This document shows positions 32,720 through 41,480 of a DNA stretch of 64,000 nt, piece by piece. Source of the DNA: Oscillospiraceae bacterium (GTDB lineage: Bacteria; Bacillota; Clostridia; Oscillospirales; Acutalibacteraceae); contig SVPQ01000002.1 in assembly GCA_015065845.1 (NCBI GenBank), positions 1-64,000 on the forward strand, given 5' to 3'. The stretch's first letter is position 1; every line of letters begins with the position of its first letter. A model generated the notes under the pieces. That model saw only the letters and a program-made list of their open reading frames with translations. It was not told where the DNA came from and did no database searches. The translations under genes were made by a program, and so were the position numbers.

Positions 32720-34411
32720 ATGGGTAATATTTTCAGACAGATTTTAGCATTGTTTGGTGCCTTTTTAGGTATCTGTGAACATATAAAATTATTTTTATAT
32801 TCAAAAAATGCTATTAAAAAGCAAGAAAAAGTTTTGTTGAAACTTATGAAAGATAACAAAACTACAGAGTATGGTAAAAAGAATAATTTTAAAAATGTAA
32901 AGTCTATTAGTGATTATCAGGAAATAGTGCCATTTTCAGATTATTTAGATTATGAAGATTATGTAATGAGAATGGCACATAAAGGCGAAAAAGGTCTTAT
33001 AACAAACAGATTTGTAAGACGATTTACCGAAAGTTCCGGTAGTACAGGCCGTTCAAAATTAGTTCCGCTTTCTGCATTTGCCGAATGGACTTGTCAGTGC
33101 TTCAGTTTCAGTGCACCTGTAGGTTGCGCTGTAAAATATTTTAAAAGAATAGGTAGAATTATACCACCACAACGCGGTTTATTAACTGCAGAGGTTGGTG
33201 CTAAAAAATTAAAGGGTGGTACTGTAAGTTGTCTTTCTTCAATTCCTCTTTTAAATTTAAAACCACTTGTAAGATTTTTTAATACAACTCCACCAGAAGT
33301 AATGTTTCACAACGATTATTTAGATGCAGATATGCATTATTTAAAACTCCGTTTTGCTTTACAGGATAAAAACGTTAGTTATGTTGGCACAATTTTCATA
33401 ACAACTCTTGAGTCAATGTTTTTTTACTTAGAAAATAACTGGGAGATGTTCTGTGACGATATTGAAAAAGGTATTATAAATGAAAATATTAAAATGCCTG
33501 ACGATTTAAGAAAAAAACTTTCAAAAAAAGTTAAGCCAAATCCAAAAAGAGCAAATGAATTAAGAGAAGAATTTAAAAAAGGTTTTGATATTTCACCAAT
33601 TGTTCCAAGAATCTGGAAAAAGTGCGAATGGATGTACGGAATGGGTACAGGTTCACTTTCTCTCTATGCCAAAAAACTCAAGAGATACATAGGTGAAGAT
33701 ATGCCGATTCATTATTTAGGTTATGTTGCAACTGAAGCGATGATGGCAGTACCGATTGAATTTGATTCTTTTGAATATGTAATGTTACCGCAAAATGGTT
33801 TTTATGAATTTTTACCGCTTGATGCAGATGAAAATACAAAACCACTTACCTTTAAAGATGTTGAAGTTGGTAAAGAGTACGAATTAATTTTAACTAATTT
33901 AAGTGGATTTTATAGATACAAAATTGAAGATGTGATAAAAGTAACGGGATTTTACCATGAATCACCAAAAGTTACTTTTTGTTACAGAAAAAATCAGATT
34001 GCAAATATAAGTGGTGAAAAAATTAATTCTCTGGCATTTGATGAAATAATTGATAATTTTTCTAATAGGTTAAATGAATTATTTATAGGTTATTCAATTT
34101 ACCCTGACAGAGAGACTTCACCGGGGCATTATGTGTTATTAGTCGAAACAGAAAATATATTTGATAAAAATAAAGAAAAAGAATTATCAGAGATTTTTAC
34201 AGAAGAACTTTGTAAAGGTAATGTTTCTGTAGAACCGCTTATTAAAAGTGGTGCTTTAGGTGAGTGTGAAGTAAAATTACTTAAAAAAGGCACTTACGAT
34301 GCTTACCGCGAAGTTTTAAGGCAGAACGGTGCAAATCTTAATCAGATTAAACCAATTAAGCTTATTGATACAGAAATGAAAAAAGATTTCTTCTTCTCGC
34401 ATACAATATAG
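32720..34411 (+). CDS. GH3-family acyl-adenylate/amido synthetase-like protein
   Basis: A 563-residue member of the GH3 branch of the ANL adenylate-forming superfamily, best known from plants where it joins acyl acids to amino acids. The ATP-binding loop SSGSTGRSK lies near 104-112, with YRYKIEDVIKV and the small C-terminal domain beyond. There is a hydrophobic N-terminal stretch. I chose the ATG at 32720, which has GGGGTG 6 nt upstream; an upstream GTG at 32711 overlaps that SD. It is followed 12 nt later by an HxxxD acyltransferase-like gene, suggesting that the two activate and transfer an acyl group. The substrate is unknown. Confidence 0.82.
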   Translation: MGNIFRQILALFGAFLGICEHIKLFLYSKNAIKKQEKVLLKLMKDNKTTEYGKKNNFKNVKSISDYQEIVPFSDYLDYEDYVMRMAHKGEKGLITNRFVRRFTESSGSTGRSKLVPLSAFAEWTCQCFSFSAPVGCAVKYFKRIGRIIPPQRGLLTAEVGAKKLKGGTVSCLSSIPLLNLKPLVRFFNTTPPEVMFHNDYLDADMHYLKLRFALQDKNVSYVGTIFITTLESMFFYLENNWEMFCDDIEKGIINENIKMPDDLRKKLSKKVKPNPKRANELREEFKKGFDISPIVPRIWKKCEWMYGMGTGSLSLYAKKLKRYIGEDMPIHYLGYVATEAMMAVPIEFDSFEYVMLPQNGFYEFLPLDADENTKPLTFKDVEVGKEYELILTNLSGFYRYKIEDVIKVTGFYHESPKVTFCYRKNQIANISGEKINSLAFDEIIDNFSNRLNELFIGYSIYPDRETSPGHYVLLVETENIFDKNKEKELSEIFTEELCKGNVSVEPLIKSGALGECEVKLLKKGTYDAYREVLRQNGANLNQIKPIKLIDTEMKKDFFFSHTI

Positions 34412-34423
34412 GAAGTTATAATT

Positions 34424-35839
34424 ATGACAGAATTATTTGAAAAATATAAAGATAAAAAAGAATTTATAGAAAACAGATTTAATCAATTGAAAAGCAGGGG
34501 ACTTAATGACGAAAATTTAATTGTTTCTTTAATTGAAAAAGAAATTAAAACTGGTTTTGTGGTTCCGAAGAAATTAAAATCTGAAATGTACGATAAAGTT
34601 AATTATATGTGCAGAAGATATATGGACAGAATTGCAAGATTTGAGCTTGATTATGATTTTGTTCCTGACATTGACGCGTTAAAATATGCTTTAATCTGCA
34701 TTTTTGAAAGTGCTCCTGTTTTTCATTCACAGTTTATAGATAACCATATTGCACCATACTGGAAAGTGTGCGATTACCATATTGACGAAGTTTTAACTGT
34801 GATTGATACTGACGACTTTTTAAAAAGTGCCGATGAATTTTTATTAAAAGATATTCCTGTTTTAAGTAATGTTCAGTTTAAAGTTGCGCTTTTAATAAAT
34901 AAAAGAGAATCTAAACTCTGTTTCAGATGGAACCACATGCTTGTTGATGGTGGCGACTATAAGCATTTTGTAAGTGATTTATTTAAGAATTACAATGAAT
35001 ATGTTGAAAGTAAAACAATGCCACTTAATTTCAGAACTGGTTCGCGTTCTTATAAATGTGTTTATGATGACTTTAATGAAACAGACAAGAAAAAGGCAAA
35101 ATCGCAATTTGCAGGTGTGTCTCCACACGATAAACACACTTTACCATTTACAGAAAAAAGTGAAAATGACAATAAATTCATAGCAAGAAAAAGTGTGCCG
35201 AGTGCAATATTTAATAAAGCAAGAGAAACGGTTAAAAAATATGAGGGTACTGTTAATGATTTAATTGCCACTGCTTATATCGGTGCTGTTTATGATATTT
35301 GTAATTTACCCGAAAATGAACGCGTAGGCATTTCTTGTGCAGTTGATTTAAGAAGATACATAAAAAACATAAACAGAACGGGGTACACAAACCACACAAC
35401 ATTTATGCCTTGTATTGTTGAAAATAAAGGTGAAAATATTTTTGATATTTTAAAACAGGTTGTTGAGTGTAATAAAAAGAATAAAGAAGATAAATTTATG
35501 GGACTTCACGGTTTGCCACTTCTTAATATAGGTTACAGTACAATGGTTTATGCTCAGGCAGAAATTGTAGTTGGTCTTTTTTATAACAATGCTAATTTAG
35601 CAATAAGTAATGTTGGTAAAATGGATTTGGAGGCACTTTCTTTAAATGGCAATAAACCAATTGGTGCCGCAGTTGCAGGTGCTGCAAAGAAAAAACCTTG
35701 TGCTATGATGACCGCTTTGACAATTAACGGAAATTTACAGCTCTCAATCTGTTCTGTAGGTAATGAAGAAGATAAAATAATGTTTCAAAATTTCTTTGAT
35801 ATATTAGCAGAGAAAATTAAAGAATTAGCGGAATATTAA
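34424..35839 (+). CDS. HxxxD acyltransferase/condensation-domain-like protein
   Basis: A 471-residue soluble protein of the chloramphenicol-acetyltransferase-like superfamily that includes NRPS condensation domains, WS/DGAT and PapA enzymes. The catalytic-type motif HMLVDGG places His at about 171 and Asp at about 175. Later SNVGKMD and the C-terminal LQLSICS strand fit the second half of the fold. It has no carrier-protein domain. Co-transcription with the GH3 enzyme suggests use of an activated acyl donor. I cannot name the family more closely; an orphan condensation-like acyltransferase is the safest description. Confidence 0.72.
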   Translation: MTELFEKYKDKKEFIENRFNQLKSRGLNDENLIVSLIEKEIKTGFVVPKKLKSEMYDKVNYMCRRYMDRIARFELDYDFVPDIDALKYALICIFESAPVFHSQFIDNHIAPYWKVCDYHIDEVLTVIDTDDFLKSADEFLLKDIPVLSNVQFKVALLINKRESKLCFRWNHMLVDGGDYKHFVSDLFKNYNEYVESKTMPLNFRTGSRSYKCVYDDFNETDKKKAKSQFAGVSPHDKHTLPFTEKSENDNKFIARKSVPSAIFNKARETVKKYEGTVNDLIATAYIGAVYDICNLPENERVGISCAVDLRRYIKNINRTGYTNHTTFMPCIVENKGENIFDILKQVVECNKKNKEDKFMGLHGLPLLNIGYSTMVYAQAEIVVGLFYNNANLAISNVGKMDLEALSLNGNKPIGAAVAGAAKKKPCAMMTALTINGNLQLSICSVGNEEDKIMFQNFFDILAEKIKELAEY

Positions 35840-35852
35840 AATAGGTGATAAT

Positions 35853-36062
35853 GTGAAAATATTTGAAAATAAAAAAGCGATTATTATTTTATGTATTATT
35901 ACACTTATAAGTAGTTTTAGTTTATGGTTTAATTTTGGTGATAAGTTACTTCAGGTAGGAAACAAATTATTTATTGTTGTTTTAATAACTTGTGTTTTGG
36001 CTGCTGTTGCATCAATAACTATGTTATTACTGTTGTTATTTAAAAAAATAAATTTAAAGTAA
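35853..36062 (+). CDS. Small two-helix membrane protein
   Basis: I do not recognise this 69-residue protein. It is a basic N-terminus, hydrophobic helix at about 9-28, a short charged turn, a second helix at about 38-62 and a basic tail. The GTG start follows AGGTGA, 13 nt after the acyltransferase gene, so it is likely the third gene of that operon and might tether the soluble partners to the membrane, though this is speculation. Confidence 0.65.
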   Translation: MKIFENKKAIIILCIITLISSFSLWFNFGDKLLQVGNKLFIVVLITCVLAAVASITMLLLLLFKKINLK

Positions 36063-36071
36063 AAAAATTAA

Positions 36072-36119
36072 CTCCCACAATCGTAGGGGCTGACCTGTGG
36101 TCGCCCGCGAGTGGTGGAG
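36072..36119 (+). repeat. REP-like element, copy A
   Basis: A 48-bp element with core GTAGGGGCTGACCTGTGGTC, an internal dyad GACC/GGTC and imperfect ends CTCCCAC/GTGGTGGAG. Preceded by AAAATTAA as in copy B. Confidence 0.85.
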
Positions 36120-36172
36120 AAAATTAAATTTTAAAATCAACCAATCGAGAGTAAAAAATTCGATGCAAGAGC

Positions 36173-36198
36173 GTACCTCTCTTCGAAGAGAGGGGGAC
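36173..36198 (+). repeat. 26-bp inverted repeat, left copy
   Basis: Contains an 18-bp perfect palindrome CCTCTCTTCGAAGAGAGG and is the exact reverse complement of 36495-36520. Confidence 0.92.
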
Positions 36199-36275
36199 CG
36201 CCTCCCTTTGCAGTACTTGCATTTATACACTGTCAAGCGAGTAATCAGTTGGAAAATTAAATAATGTACCTTGGG

Positions 36276-36293
36276 TGGTGGAGAGTTCTTCGC
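36276..36293 (+). repeat. 18-bp inverted repeat, left copy
   Basis: TGGTGGAGAGTTCTTCGC is the exact reverse complement of 36397-36414 and lies nested within the 26-bp pair. Confidence 0.9.
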
Positions 36294-36396
36294 CACGAGG
36301 TAGTTTTTAAAATTGCAGTCAGTCGGTGGAGAAATAAACTAAAAAATACAACCTATCAATAAACCAACTAACTATAAAAAGAGAGGTCAACGCGTT

Positions 36397-36414
36397 GCGA
36401 AGAACTCTCCACCA
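36397..36414 (-). repeat. 18-bp inverted repeat, right copy
   Basis: Exact reverse complement of 36276-36293. The two copies are about 100 bp apart. Confidence 0.9.
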
Positions 36415-36494
36415 TTCCGTTTTGGTTTATTGTAATACAAAGTGTTTTTATCGCCTGGAACCCTGATAATATCAACAGTTTTATGAAAAGAATA

Positions 36495-36520
36495 GTCCCC
36501 CTCTCTTCGAAGAGAGGTAC
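36495..36520 (-). repeat. 26-bp inverted repeat, right copy
   Basis: Exact reverse complement of 36173-36198. Together they bound a ~350-bp segment, MITE-like in shape but without clear target-site duplications. Confidence 0.92.
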
Positions 36521-36637
36521 AGTTAAACAATAAATTTTCAAGTTCATTTACAATGCGTCATAAATGAAACGAGGTCGAGCTTCGCAGTAATAAAAATCGT
36601 TGCACTCAATTAATGCATTTTAACAATAAAAATCGCA

Positions 36638-36679
36638 CACTACTACGGGCAACCACAGGTTCGCCCCTACGATGAAGTG
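36638..36679 (-). repeat. REP-like element, copy C (inverted)
   Basis: Read on the minus strand it gives the GTAGGGGCGAACCTGTGGTT core of copies A and B with about 80 percent identity, flanked by CACTTC/AGTAGTG ends. Confidence 0.8.
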
Positions 36680-36748
36680 AATAAATTCTAACTTCTATTT
36701 TAGAAATTTTAAAGCATAAAATGCATTATAAATGAAACAAAAAATTAA

Positions 36749-36797
36749 CTCCCACTATGGTAGGGGCAGACCTGTGGTCGCCCGCGAGTAGTGGGAG
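36749..36797 (+). repeat. REP-like element, copy B with perfect 9-bp ends
   Basis: A 49-bp element bounded by perfect inverted ends CTCCCACTA and TAGTGGGAG and carrying the same core as copy A. The best-preserved of the three copies. Confidence 0.88.
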
Positions 36798-37005
36798 TAG
36801 TTTTTATTTTAACAAACCAATCGAGTGTGATAAATTATAATTCATCGTTTTATTTTAAATCCGTTCTATCATTTAACGCGTTGTTGCGGAGGAACAAAGC
36901 TCATCCCTCCTACGATGAAAGGAGTGTTTTTATTTGTTCATTTCTAGTGTGTAAAATCCAGAAGTTATTTTATTAAGCAAAAATATAAAAACTTTAAAAT
37001 AACCC

Positions 37006-37040
37006 TTGACTTTAACAGAGTAAAGTGATAAACTGTTAAA
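37006..37040 (+). promoter_or_regulatory. yerC/his promoter with operator dyad
   Basis: TTGACT at 37006-37011 and a -10 region GATAAACT around 37027-37034. A perfect 8-bp dyad TTTAACAG (37011-37018) and CTGTTAAA (37033-37040) overlaps both promoter boxes. It lies about 50 bp upstream of a TrpR-like DNA-binding protein gene that heads the his operon. Confidence 0.75.
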
Positions 37041-37087
37041 CGGTAAAAGAATACTATTGAAAGGAAACTTTAATTTTGGTGAAAGTT

Positions 37088-37381
37088 ATGAATAAATTTC
37101 ATTCAGAATCAGTAGATACTTTAGTAAAAGGTTTATTAAAATTAGAAACTGAAGAAGAGTGCTACGCATTTTTAGAAGATGTCTGCACAATTAAAGAATT
37201 GCAGGATATGGCACAGCGATTTGATGTTGCTTTAAAACTTTCAGATGGTTTTAATTATAATCAGGTTTCAAAAGAAACCGGCGCTAGTTCTGCAACTATA
37301 AGCAGAGTAAATAAATGCCTTATGTATGGCAACAACGGTTATAAAACTGTAATTGAAAGAATTAAGAACGAGGAGAAATAA
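37088..37381 (+). CDS. TrpR-like regulator YerC/YecD
   Basis: A 97-residue all-helical protein of the TrpR/YerC-YecD family. An N-terminal dimerisation region with LLKLETEEECYAFLEDVCT precedes a helix-turn-helix, YNQVSKETGASSATISRVN (about 60-79). I chose the ATG at 37088, preceded by GGTGA; in-frame TTG/GTG codons at 37076/37079 are alternatives. Placed at the head of the histidine operon with a dyad over its own promoter, it is a good candidate for a repressor of histidine synthesis; the co-repressor, if any, is unknown. Confidence 0.9.
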   Translation: MNKFHSESVDTLVKGLLKLETEEECYAFLEDVCTIKELQDMAQRFDVALKLSDGFNYNQVSKETGASSATISRVNKCLMYGNNGYKTVIERIKNEEK

Positions 37382-37382
37382 T

Positions 37383-38489
37383 ATGAATTTCCAGTCAGAT
37401 ATTATAAGAGGCGATGAAAAAGCAGTTTTTTCTTTGCGTTCTCTTTATAGTTCATTCGGCTTTAAGCAATTCAGAATGAGCAAATTTGAAGAATATGATT
37501 TATATGTAAAAAATAAAGACTTTTTGGTTTCAAATGAAGTTATTACATTTACAGATGGTTCTGGTAAATTACTTGCGTTAAAACCTGACGTTACTTTATC
37601 TATTATTAAAAATTCAAAAGATTGTGGCGATAAAATTCAAAAGGTTTACTATGACGAGAATGTTTACAGAACAACTAAGGGCAATAAAGAATTCCGTGAA
37701 ATAATGCAGACTGGTCTCGAGTGCATTGGTAACATTGGCACTTACGAGGTTGCAGAAGTAGTTTTACTTGCTTTAAAGAGTCTTGAAGAAATTACAGATG
37801 ATTTTATTTTAGATATTTCTTATATGGATATTATTCTTTCAGTTCTTTCAGATGCAGGTCTTGAAGCAGGGCAAAATCAGAAAATTCTTAAAGCAATCGG
37901 TGAAAAGAATACTGATGAAATCAAGAAAATTTGTGCCGAAAATAAAATTGACGCTGACAGAATTGTTTCTCTTGTTACAATAAATGGTAAATATGATACT
38001 GTTATAGAAAAATTAGAAAAACTCTGTGTTACATATAATGAGAAATCTCACCTTAAAACATTTAAAGAGATTTTAACTTTCCTATGTAGTAGTGGTTACG
38101 CTGACAAAATCAATGTTGATTTTTCAATTGTAAATAATATGAATTATTATAACGGAGTTGTTTTCCAGGGGTATGTAAATAGAATTCCGTCAAGCATTCT
38201 TTCTGGTGGTCAGTACGATAATTTAATGCTCAAAATGAACCGAAAAGATAAAGCAATCGGTTTTGCAGTTTATCTTGATTTATTACAGAGATTTAATAAT
38301 ACTGACAAAGAATTTGATGTTGATTATATTTTATTGAAAAATGCTACAGATGATATTTCTGCTATTTCAAAATATGTTTCTGAATTAAAGAAAGAAAATG
38401 CATCTGTTTTAGTACAGAATGAAATTCCTGAAAATATTAAATATCGTAAAGTGTTTAAAATTACTGCGGAAGGGGTAGAAGAAGTATGA
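37383..38489 (+). CDS. hisZ: ATP phosphoribosyltransferase regulatory subunit HisZ
   Basis: A 368-residue HisRS-like protein without the anticodon-binding domain. Class II core motifs are visible: the motif 2 region with YDENVYR around 100-106, then GLECIG near 122 and a later GGQYDNL. HisZ partners the short form of HisG and carries the feedback site. The ATG at 37383 follows GAGGAG; the frame extends into yerC but that overlap is not used. Ends overlapping hisG by 4 nt. Confidence 0.92.
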   Translation: MNFQSDIIRGDEKAVFSLRSLYSSFGFKQFRMSKFEEYDLYVKNKDFLVSNEVITFTDGSGKLLALKPDVTLSIIKNSKDCGDKIQKVYYDENVYRTTKGNKEFREIMQTGLECIGNIGTYEVAEVVLLALKSLEEITDDFILDISYMDIILSVLSDAGLEAGQNQKILKAIGEKNTDEIKKICAENKIDADRIVSLVTINGKYDTVIEKLEKLCVTYNEKSHLKTFKEILTFLCSSGYADKINVDFSIVNNMNYYNGVVFQGYVNRIPSSILSGGQYDNLMLKMNRKDKAIGFAVYLDLLQRFNNTDKEFDVDYILLKNATDDISAISKYVSELKKENASVLVQNEIPENIKYRKVFKITAEGVEEV

Positions 38490-39139
38490 AACAAATAGTT
38501 AATGTTGCACTCCCTAAAGGCAGACTTGGTGAAAAGGTTTACGATATGTTTGAAAAGGCTGATTATTCTTGCCCGTCTATTAAAGAAAATACCCGTAAAC
38601 TTATTTTTGAAAACGAAGAAACAGGTGTACGCTTTTTCTGGGTTAAGCCATCTGATGTTGCAATTTATGTTGAACGCGGTGCTGCAGATATTGGTGTTGC
38701 CGGTAAAGATATTTTATTGGAATATGAGCCAGATGTTTATGAGATGCTTGACCTTGATTTAGGTAAATGCAGAATGGCAGTAGCGGCACACAAAGATTTC
38801 AGAGATGATACAGACAAAACTTTAAGGGTTGCTACAAAGTTTGTTAATATTGCAAAGACTTTTTATAGTGAAAAATGCAGAGATATTGATATTATCAAAC
38901 TCAATGGTTCAATTGAAATTGCACCTATTTTAGGTCTTTCAGATGTTATTGTTGATATTGTTGAAACTGGTAAGACCCTTTTAGAAAACAACTTAGAACC
39001 TAAAGAAACTATTGTAGAAATCAGTGCAAGACTTATTTCTAATAAAGCAAGTCTTAAATTTAAAAATGAAGAAATCAATAATATAAAAAATGCATTAGCA
39101 TTACAAGTCGAAGAGAAAAAATCAAAGGATGACAAATAA
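38486..39139 (+). CDS. hisG: ATP phosphoribosyltransferase catalytic subunit (short form)
   Basis: A 217-residue HisG_S, first committed enzyme of histidine synthesis, joining ATP and PRPP. It begins with the ALPKGRL motif and has the GAADIGVAGKDIL block and the phosphate-binding loop DIVETGKTL near 152-160. It lacks the C-terminal ACT-like regulatory domain of the long form, consistent with the upstream hisZ. Overlaps hisZ and hisD, so translation is coupled. Confidence 0.97.
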   Translation: MKQIVNVALPKGRLGEKVYDMFEKADYSCPSIKENTRKLIFENEETGVRFFWVKPSDVAIYVERGAADIGVAGKDILLEYEPDVYEMLDLDLGKCRMAVAAHKDFRDDTDKTLRVATKFVNIAKTFYSEKCRDIDIIKLNGSIEIAPILGLSDVIVDIVETGKTLLENNLEPKETIVEISARLISNKASLKFKNEEINNIKNALALQVEEKKSKDDK

Positions 39140-40416
39140 TGATTAAAAAATATAAATTCGGTGAGGTTTCAAATGAAGAAATTTTTGCTCGTTTTGAGCC
39201 GACTTCTTCAGTTGAAGATATTGTTACTGACATAATTAAAAATGTTAAAGAAAACGGTGACAAAGCACTTTTTGAGTACTGTGAAAAATTTGATAAAGCA
39301 AAACTTACTTCTTTAGAGGTTACAGAACAAGAAATTGAAGATGCTTTTAATAGCGTTGAACCGCGTTTTATTGAAATTATAAAAACTGCGGCAGAAAATA
39401 TTAAAGATTTCCACAAAAATCAGATTCGTACAAGTTTTATTTTGAACAACAAAAAGGGCATTGTAACAGGTCAGAAAGTTACACCAATTGAAAAAGTTGG
39501 TGTTTATGTACCTGGTGGTACTGCCGCTTATCCGTCAACTGTTTTAATGGATACAATTCCTGCAAAACTTGCGGGTTGTAAAGAAATTATAATGGTTTCA
39601 CCACCAGACAGTAACGGTAAAATTAACCCTGTAATCTTAGCGGCGGCAAAAATTGCGGGTGTTGACAGAATTTTTAAACTCGGTGGTGCACAGGCAGTTG
39701 CGGCATTAGCTTATGGTACAGAAAGTGTACCGAATGTTTATAAAATAGTAGGTCCTGGTAATGCTTTTGTTGCAGAAGCAAAGAAACAGGTGTTTGGTAT
39801 GGTTTCAATTGATATGATTGCAGGACCTTCTGAAATTCTTGTTATTGCAGATGGAACTTGCGAAGCAAAAAATGTTGCGGCAGATTTGCTTTCACAAGCA
39901 GAGCACGACAAAATGGCAAGTGCAGTTTTAGTTACTGATAGTGATGAATTAGCTGATAAAGTAATTGAAGAATTAGAAAGACAAATTCCACTTTTAGAGA
40001 GAGCAGAAATTGCAAGAACTTCGATTGATAACAATGGTAAAATTATTGTTTCATCTTCAATAGAAGAAGCGGTTAAAATTGCCAATGAAATTGCTCCTGA
40101 ACACCTTGAGATTTGTGTTGATAATCCTTTCGATTATCTTGATTTAATTGACAATGCAGGTTCAATATTTATGGGAAAAAACTGCCCTGAGGCATTAGGT
40201 GACTACTATGCAGGTCCTAACCACACATTACCGACAAGTGGTACTGCAAAATTCTCGAGCCCTTTGTCTGTTGATGATTTTGTTAAGAAAACTCAATATA
40301 CATATTACACTAAAGAAGCACTCGAAAAAGTTAAAGATGATGTTGCTTATTTTGCCCAGAGTGAAGGATTAGGCGCACACGCAAAAAGTACAACTATAAG
40401 GTTTGAAAAAGAATGA
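39139..40416 (+). CDS. hisD: Histidinol dehydrogenase
   Basis: A 425-residue NAD- and zinc-dependent enzyme that oxidises histidinol to histidine in two steps. Recognisable blocks are VGVYVPGGTAAYPSTVLM, GAQAVAALAYGT, IVGPGN, DMIAGPSE and DLLSQAEHD, followed by the C-terminal EHLEI and GPNHTLPTSG histidine blocks. It begins on the last base of the hisG stop codon and overlaps hisC by 4 nt. Confidence 0.98.
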   Translation: MIKKYKFGEVSNEEIFARFEPTSSVEDIVTDIIKNVKENGDKALFEYCEKFDKAKLTSLEVTEQEIEDAFNSVEPRFIEIIKTAAENIKDFHKNQIRTSFILNNKKGIVTGQKVTPIEKVGVYVPGGTAAYPSTVLMDTIPAKLAGCKEIIMVSPPDSNGKINPVILAAAKIAGVDRIFKLGGAQAVAALAYGTESVPNVYKIVGPGNAFVAEAKKQVFGMVSIDMIAGPSEILVIADGTCEAKNVAADLLSQAEHDKMASAVLVTDSDELADKVIEELERQIPLLERAEIARTSIDNNGKIIVSSSIEEAVKIANEIAPEHLEICVDNPFDYLDLIDNAGSIFMGKNCPEALGDYYAGPNHTLPTSGTAKFSSPLSVDDFVKKTQYTYYTKEALEKVKDDVAYFAQSEGLGAHAKSTTIRFEKE

Positions 40417-41480
40417 GCAGATTTTTAAATAAAAAATATTGGTCTTTAAAAGAGTACACACCAGGTGAACAACCACAAGACCAACAGTATATTAAATTAA
40501 ATACAAATGAGTCACCATATCCACCATCCGGAGCTGTTTTAGATGCAGTGAATAGTGAAGAGGTGTGTAAACTCAATTTATATTCTGACCCTGAATGTAA
40601 ATTACTTAAAAATAAATTAGCAGAAATTTATGGTGTTGAAAGTAAAAATATCTATGTTTCAAATGGTTCAGATGATATTTTAAACTTCAGTTTTATGGCA
40701 TTCTGTGGTGACGAAGTTGAAGCATTGTTCCCTGAAATTTCTTATGGTTTTTATAAAGTTTATGCCGATTTATATGGAGTTAAATATAAAAGAGTACCGT
40801 TGAAAGATGATTTCACAATAGATATAAATGATTATTGTAATCAAAACAAATTTATTGTAATTGCAAACCCGAATGCACCAACAGGAATTGCTTTAACATT
40901 AGATGAAGTTGAGCAGATTGTAAAAACAAATCCTGATAACATAGTCTTAATTGATGAAGCTTATGTTGATTTTGGTGCAGAATCTGCTTATAATCTTACT
41001 AAAAAATACGACAATCTGTTAGTTGTAATGACTTATTCAAAGTCAAGAAGTTTAGCAGGTGCAAGACTTGGTTTCGCTATTGGTAATGAAGAAATTATAA
41101 AAGACCTTGAAAAAATCAAATTTTCAACAAATCCATACAGCATAAATCGTTTAACTCTTTTAGCCGGTGTTGCTGCTCTGGAAAGTGACAATTACTATAA
41201 AGAAAATGCAAAGAAAATAATCGAAGCAAGAGATTATACTGTGAAAGAGTTAGAAAAACTCGGTTTTTATACATTACCATCTAAAGCAAACTTTGTATTT
41301 GCAAAGGCAGATTTTGTAAATGGCGAAGACCTTTATAAAGAATTGAAATCAAAAGGCATTTTAGTACGACACTTTACAGATGGAAAAATCAAAGATTTCA
41401 ACAGAATTACAATTGGCACGATTGAGCAGATGCAAAAACTTATTGAAACAATTACTCTTATAAAAGGAGAAGTAAAATGA
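40413..41480 (+). CDS. hisC: Histidinol-phosphate aminotransferase
   Basis: A 355-residue fold-type I PLP enzyme converting imidazole-acetol phosphate to histidinol phosphate. Typical features are KLNTNESPYPPS at the start, NPNAPTG for cofactor binding, IDEAYVDF, and the Schiff-base lysine in YSKSRSLAGARLGF near 210-224. Overlaps hisB by 4 nt. Confidence 0.96.
   Translation: MSRFLNKKYWSLKEYTPGEQPQDQQYIKLNTNESPYPPSGAVLDAVNSEEVCKLNLYSDPECKLLKNKLAEIYGVESKNIYVSNGSDDILNFSFMAFCGDEVEALFPEISYGFYKVYADLYGVKYKRVPLKDDFTIDINDYCNQNKFIVIANPNAPTGIALTLDEVEQIVKTNPDNIVLIDEAYVDFGAESAYNLTKKYDNLLVVMTYSKSRSLAGARLGFAIGNEEIIKDLEKIKFSTNPYSINRLTLLAGVAALESDNYYKENAKKIIEARDYTVKELEKLGFYTLPSKANFVFAKADFVNGEDLYKELKSKGILVRHFTDGKIKDFNRITIGTIEQMQKLIETITLIKGEVK

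Larger units (their letters stand above)
36063..36985. repeat. Gene-free island of palindromic repeats
   Basis: About 920 bp without a credible gene. It holds at least three copies of a REP-like element, a 26-bp inverted repeat pair, an 18-bp inverted repeat pair and smaller duplicated tracts (for example AACCAATCGAG at about 36141 and 36817, and ATAAATGAAAC at about 36559 and 36728). Short frames here have no SD or recognisable content. Local GC in the repeats is well above the flanks. It separates the GH3 operon from the histidine operon. Confidence 0.85.

Noticed and set aside
36791-36976. 61-codon plus-strand frame in the repeat island
   Set aside because: Overlaps a REP-like element, has no SD and no recognisable content.
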